A stretch of DNA of 7,367 bases from Chloroflexota bacterium (GTDB lineage: Bacteria > Chloroflexota > UBA6077 > CF-72). Of the stretch, positions 6,938 to 7,367 are shown piece after piece. Both the position numbers and the translations under genes were made by a program. Location of the stretch: assembly GCA_019247135.1 (NCBI GenBank), contig JAFAPL010001090.1, positions 1 through 7,367 of the forward strand. Reading direction: 5' to 3'. Each line of letters begins with the position of its first letter. The stretch's first letter is position 1. Below the pieces are notes generated by a model. It saw nothing but the letters and a program-made list of their open reading frames with translations, was not told where the DNA came from and did not search any database.

Positions 6938-6957
6938 CGGTTCCCCAGTGGAAGCCG
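6938..6957 (-). promoter_or_regulatory. Hairpin covering the binding-protein ribosome-binding site
   Basis: On the minus strand, CGGCTTCC and GGAACCG flank the 5-nt loop ACTGG. They pair over 7 bp with one bulged C. The 3' arm includes most of the GGGGAA Shine-Dalgarno, which ends about 7 nt before the ATG at 6933. If formed, the stem would limit translation initiation and could act as a regulatory switch or thermosensitive element. There is no evidence for a ligand or factor. Confidence 0.45.
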
Positions 6958-6964
6958 AGTGTAT

Positions 6965-7226
6965 CGGTCGTGCGCGCGGGCTGCCGCTCGGCTCAGCTTG
7001 GCTCTGAGAGCGCCAGCCCGCCTGCTGCGCTGCAGAACTCGGACGGACCACGGTCGTGGCATCAGTATCGGTCGCGCCCGCGGCTGCCGCTCGAGCAACC
7101 CGCAGGTGCAACTTCCGAAGTTGAGCAATTGGGCCCTGAGAGCGCCAGCCCGCCTGCTGCGGCGCAGAACTCGGACGGACCACGGTCGTCGCATCAGTGG
7201 CGGTCGTGCCCGCGGGCTGCCGCTCG
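6965..7226. repeat. Imperfect 132-nt tandem repeat in the binding-protein leader
   Basis: Block A (26 nt, CGGTCGTGCCCGCGGGCTGC then CGCTCG) occurs at 6965-6990, 7069-7093 (one base shorter) and 7201-7226. Block B (63 nt, starting CTGAGAGCGCCAGCCCGCCT) occurs at 7004-7066 and 7136-7198 with three differences in 63 positions. The block B copies are 132 nt apart. The spacer between A and B is 42 nt in the middle copy (7094-7135) but only 13 nt in the copy nearest the gene (6991-7003), so about 29 nt were lost there or gained in the other. Block A contains the palindrome GCCCGCGGGC (7208-7217). Block B contains GGACCACGGTC and a CTGC-N3-GCAG mini-hairpin whose two inter-copy differences fall in the loop. 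The unit may be an amplified regulatory leader. Confidence 0.8.
7109..7123. repeat. 15-nt near-perfect palindrome in the repeat spacer
   Basis: CAACTTC and GAAGTTG flank a single central C in the variable spacer of the middle repeat copy. It could be a dimeric regulator site. The corresponding part of the outer copy (7240-7253) retains CAACTTCG but not the second arm; the inner copy lacks this segment. Confidence 0.45.
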
Positions 7227-7232
7227 ACCAAC

Positions 7233-7253
7233 CCTAGCTTCAACTTCGCTAGG
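7233..7253. repeat. Inverted repeat CCTAGC-N9-GCTAGG overlapping an upstream stop codon
   Basis: The arms are CCTAGC at 7233-7238 and GCTAGG at 7248-7253, with TTCAACTTC between them. The right arm contains the TAG that probably ends the upstream minus-strand gene (7251-7249). A 6-bp stem with no T tract is a poor terminator candidate, but its place directly after a stop is suggestive. Confidence 0.4.
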
Positions 7254-7367
7254 CGGCGGTCTGGCGCGTGCCCTGCGCCGCCGGCTGGTCGCGCGGCTGC
7301 AACGGCGGGAGCGACGGCACCGAGTCGTCACCCACCTGTGCCGCGGTGCTGTCCGGCGCCAGCGGCG
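7249..7367 (-). CDS. C-terminal tail of an unidentified minus-strand protein (partial)
   Basis: In one minus-strand frame the sequence is open from the window edge to TAG at 7251-7249. It encodes 38 residues: PLAPDSTAAQVGDDSVPSLP, then PLQPRDQPAAQGTRQTAA. The Asp/Ser/Gln/Pro composition is more protein-like than the Arg-rich alternative frame, and the third minus-strand frame stops after about twelve codons. It has no recognisable domain and would be a disordered tail. It runs in the same direction as the binding-protein gene, about 315 bases upstream of it, and could belong to the same transporter locus. Family unknown. Confidence 0.35.
   Translation of the reverse strand, partial: PLAPDSTAAQVGDDSVPSLPPLQPRDQPAAQGTRQTAA

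Larger units (their letters stand above)
6934..7248. other. Leader/intergenic region before the binding-protein gene
   Basis: These 315 bases are almost wholly occupied by the tandem repeat, its spacer palindromes and the hairpin over the ribosome-binding site. On the minus strand an 86-codon frame (7194-6934) and a longer TTG-started frame (from 7243) are open through the repeats. Both are Arg- or Ala-rich, have no Shine-Dalgarno and lack family resemblance. I could not find a convincing -35/-10 promoter pair. Confidence 0.55.

Noticed and set aside
6965..7226. CRISPR array
   Set aside because: The repeat units are too long (63 and 26 nt), there are only two or three copies, the spacing is irregular, and no cas gene is present.
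6485..7243. 252-codon minus-strand frame through the leader repeats and into the lipoprotein gene
   Set aside because: Most of it is out of frame with the well-supported lipoprotein gene, it starts at TTG without a Shine-Dalgarno, and it shows no family resemblance beyond the DNA repeat.
7254..7367. Plus-strand gene start at the right edge
   Set aside because: The plus-strand frames are Arg- or Gly/Ser-rich with no ribosome-binding site; the minus-strand tail ending at 7249 is the better reading.

Overview
The window is GC-rich DNA from a bacterium with compact, high-GC coding regions. Three things point, tentatively, to Chloroflexota: a Tat-exported lipoprotein with a long Ala/Pro/Thr linker, a luciferase-like protein of an F420-dependent subfamily, and a GT39-like polytopic membrane protein. 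No rRNA, tRNA or marker gene is present, so the taxonomy is inference.

Layout from left to right. (1) Positions 1-744, minus strand: the N-terminal 248 residues of an ABC exporter (type-1 transmembrane domain), cut by the window edge. Its ATG overlaps the stop of a MarR-family regulator (741-1181, possibly from 1229), forming a MarR/ABC-exporter operon. (2) Positions 1182-1555: a mostly non-coding region between the divergent marR-like gene and a plus-strand membrane protein gene. It holds an inverted repeat next to the regulator, a perfect 24-bp palindrome, a second small hairpin and a 26-bp exact direct repeat. (3) Positions 1556-3016, plus strand: a 486-residue multi-pass membrane protein that looks like a GT39-type (GT-C) glycosyltransferase. 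It converges on the next gene with only 13 bp between them. (4) Positions 3030-5125, minus strand: two translationally coupled genes, a TIGR03620-like luciferase-like (F420-type) oxidoreductase followed by an acyl-CoA-dehydrogenase-fold flavoprotein of the group D monooxygenase type. They share a 4-base GTGA overlap. (5) Positions 5206-6933, minus strand: a 575-residue LplA/LipO-like extracellular solute-binding lipoprotein with twin-arginine signal and lipobox. (6) Positions 6934-7248: a leader region built of an imperfect 132-nt tandem repeat (blocks A-B-variable-A-B-variable-A), ending in a small hairpin that would cover the ribosome-binding site of the lipoprotein gene. (7) Positions 7249-7367: probably the C-terminal tail of another minus-strand gene.

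The exporter and regulator probably form a self-regulated efflux unit. The LLM/ACAD-like pair is probably one redox module of unknown substrate, possibly co-transcribed with the binding protein 80 bp upstream. No transporter permease for the binding protein is visible. The genes belong to known families. The least explained parts are the repeated leader (6938-7253) and the repeat-rich intergenic region (1233-1440).
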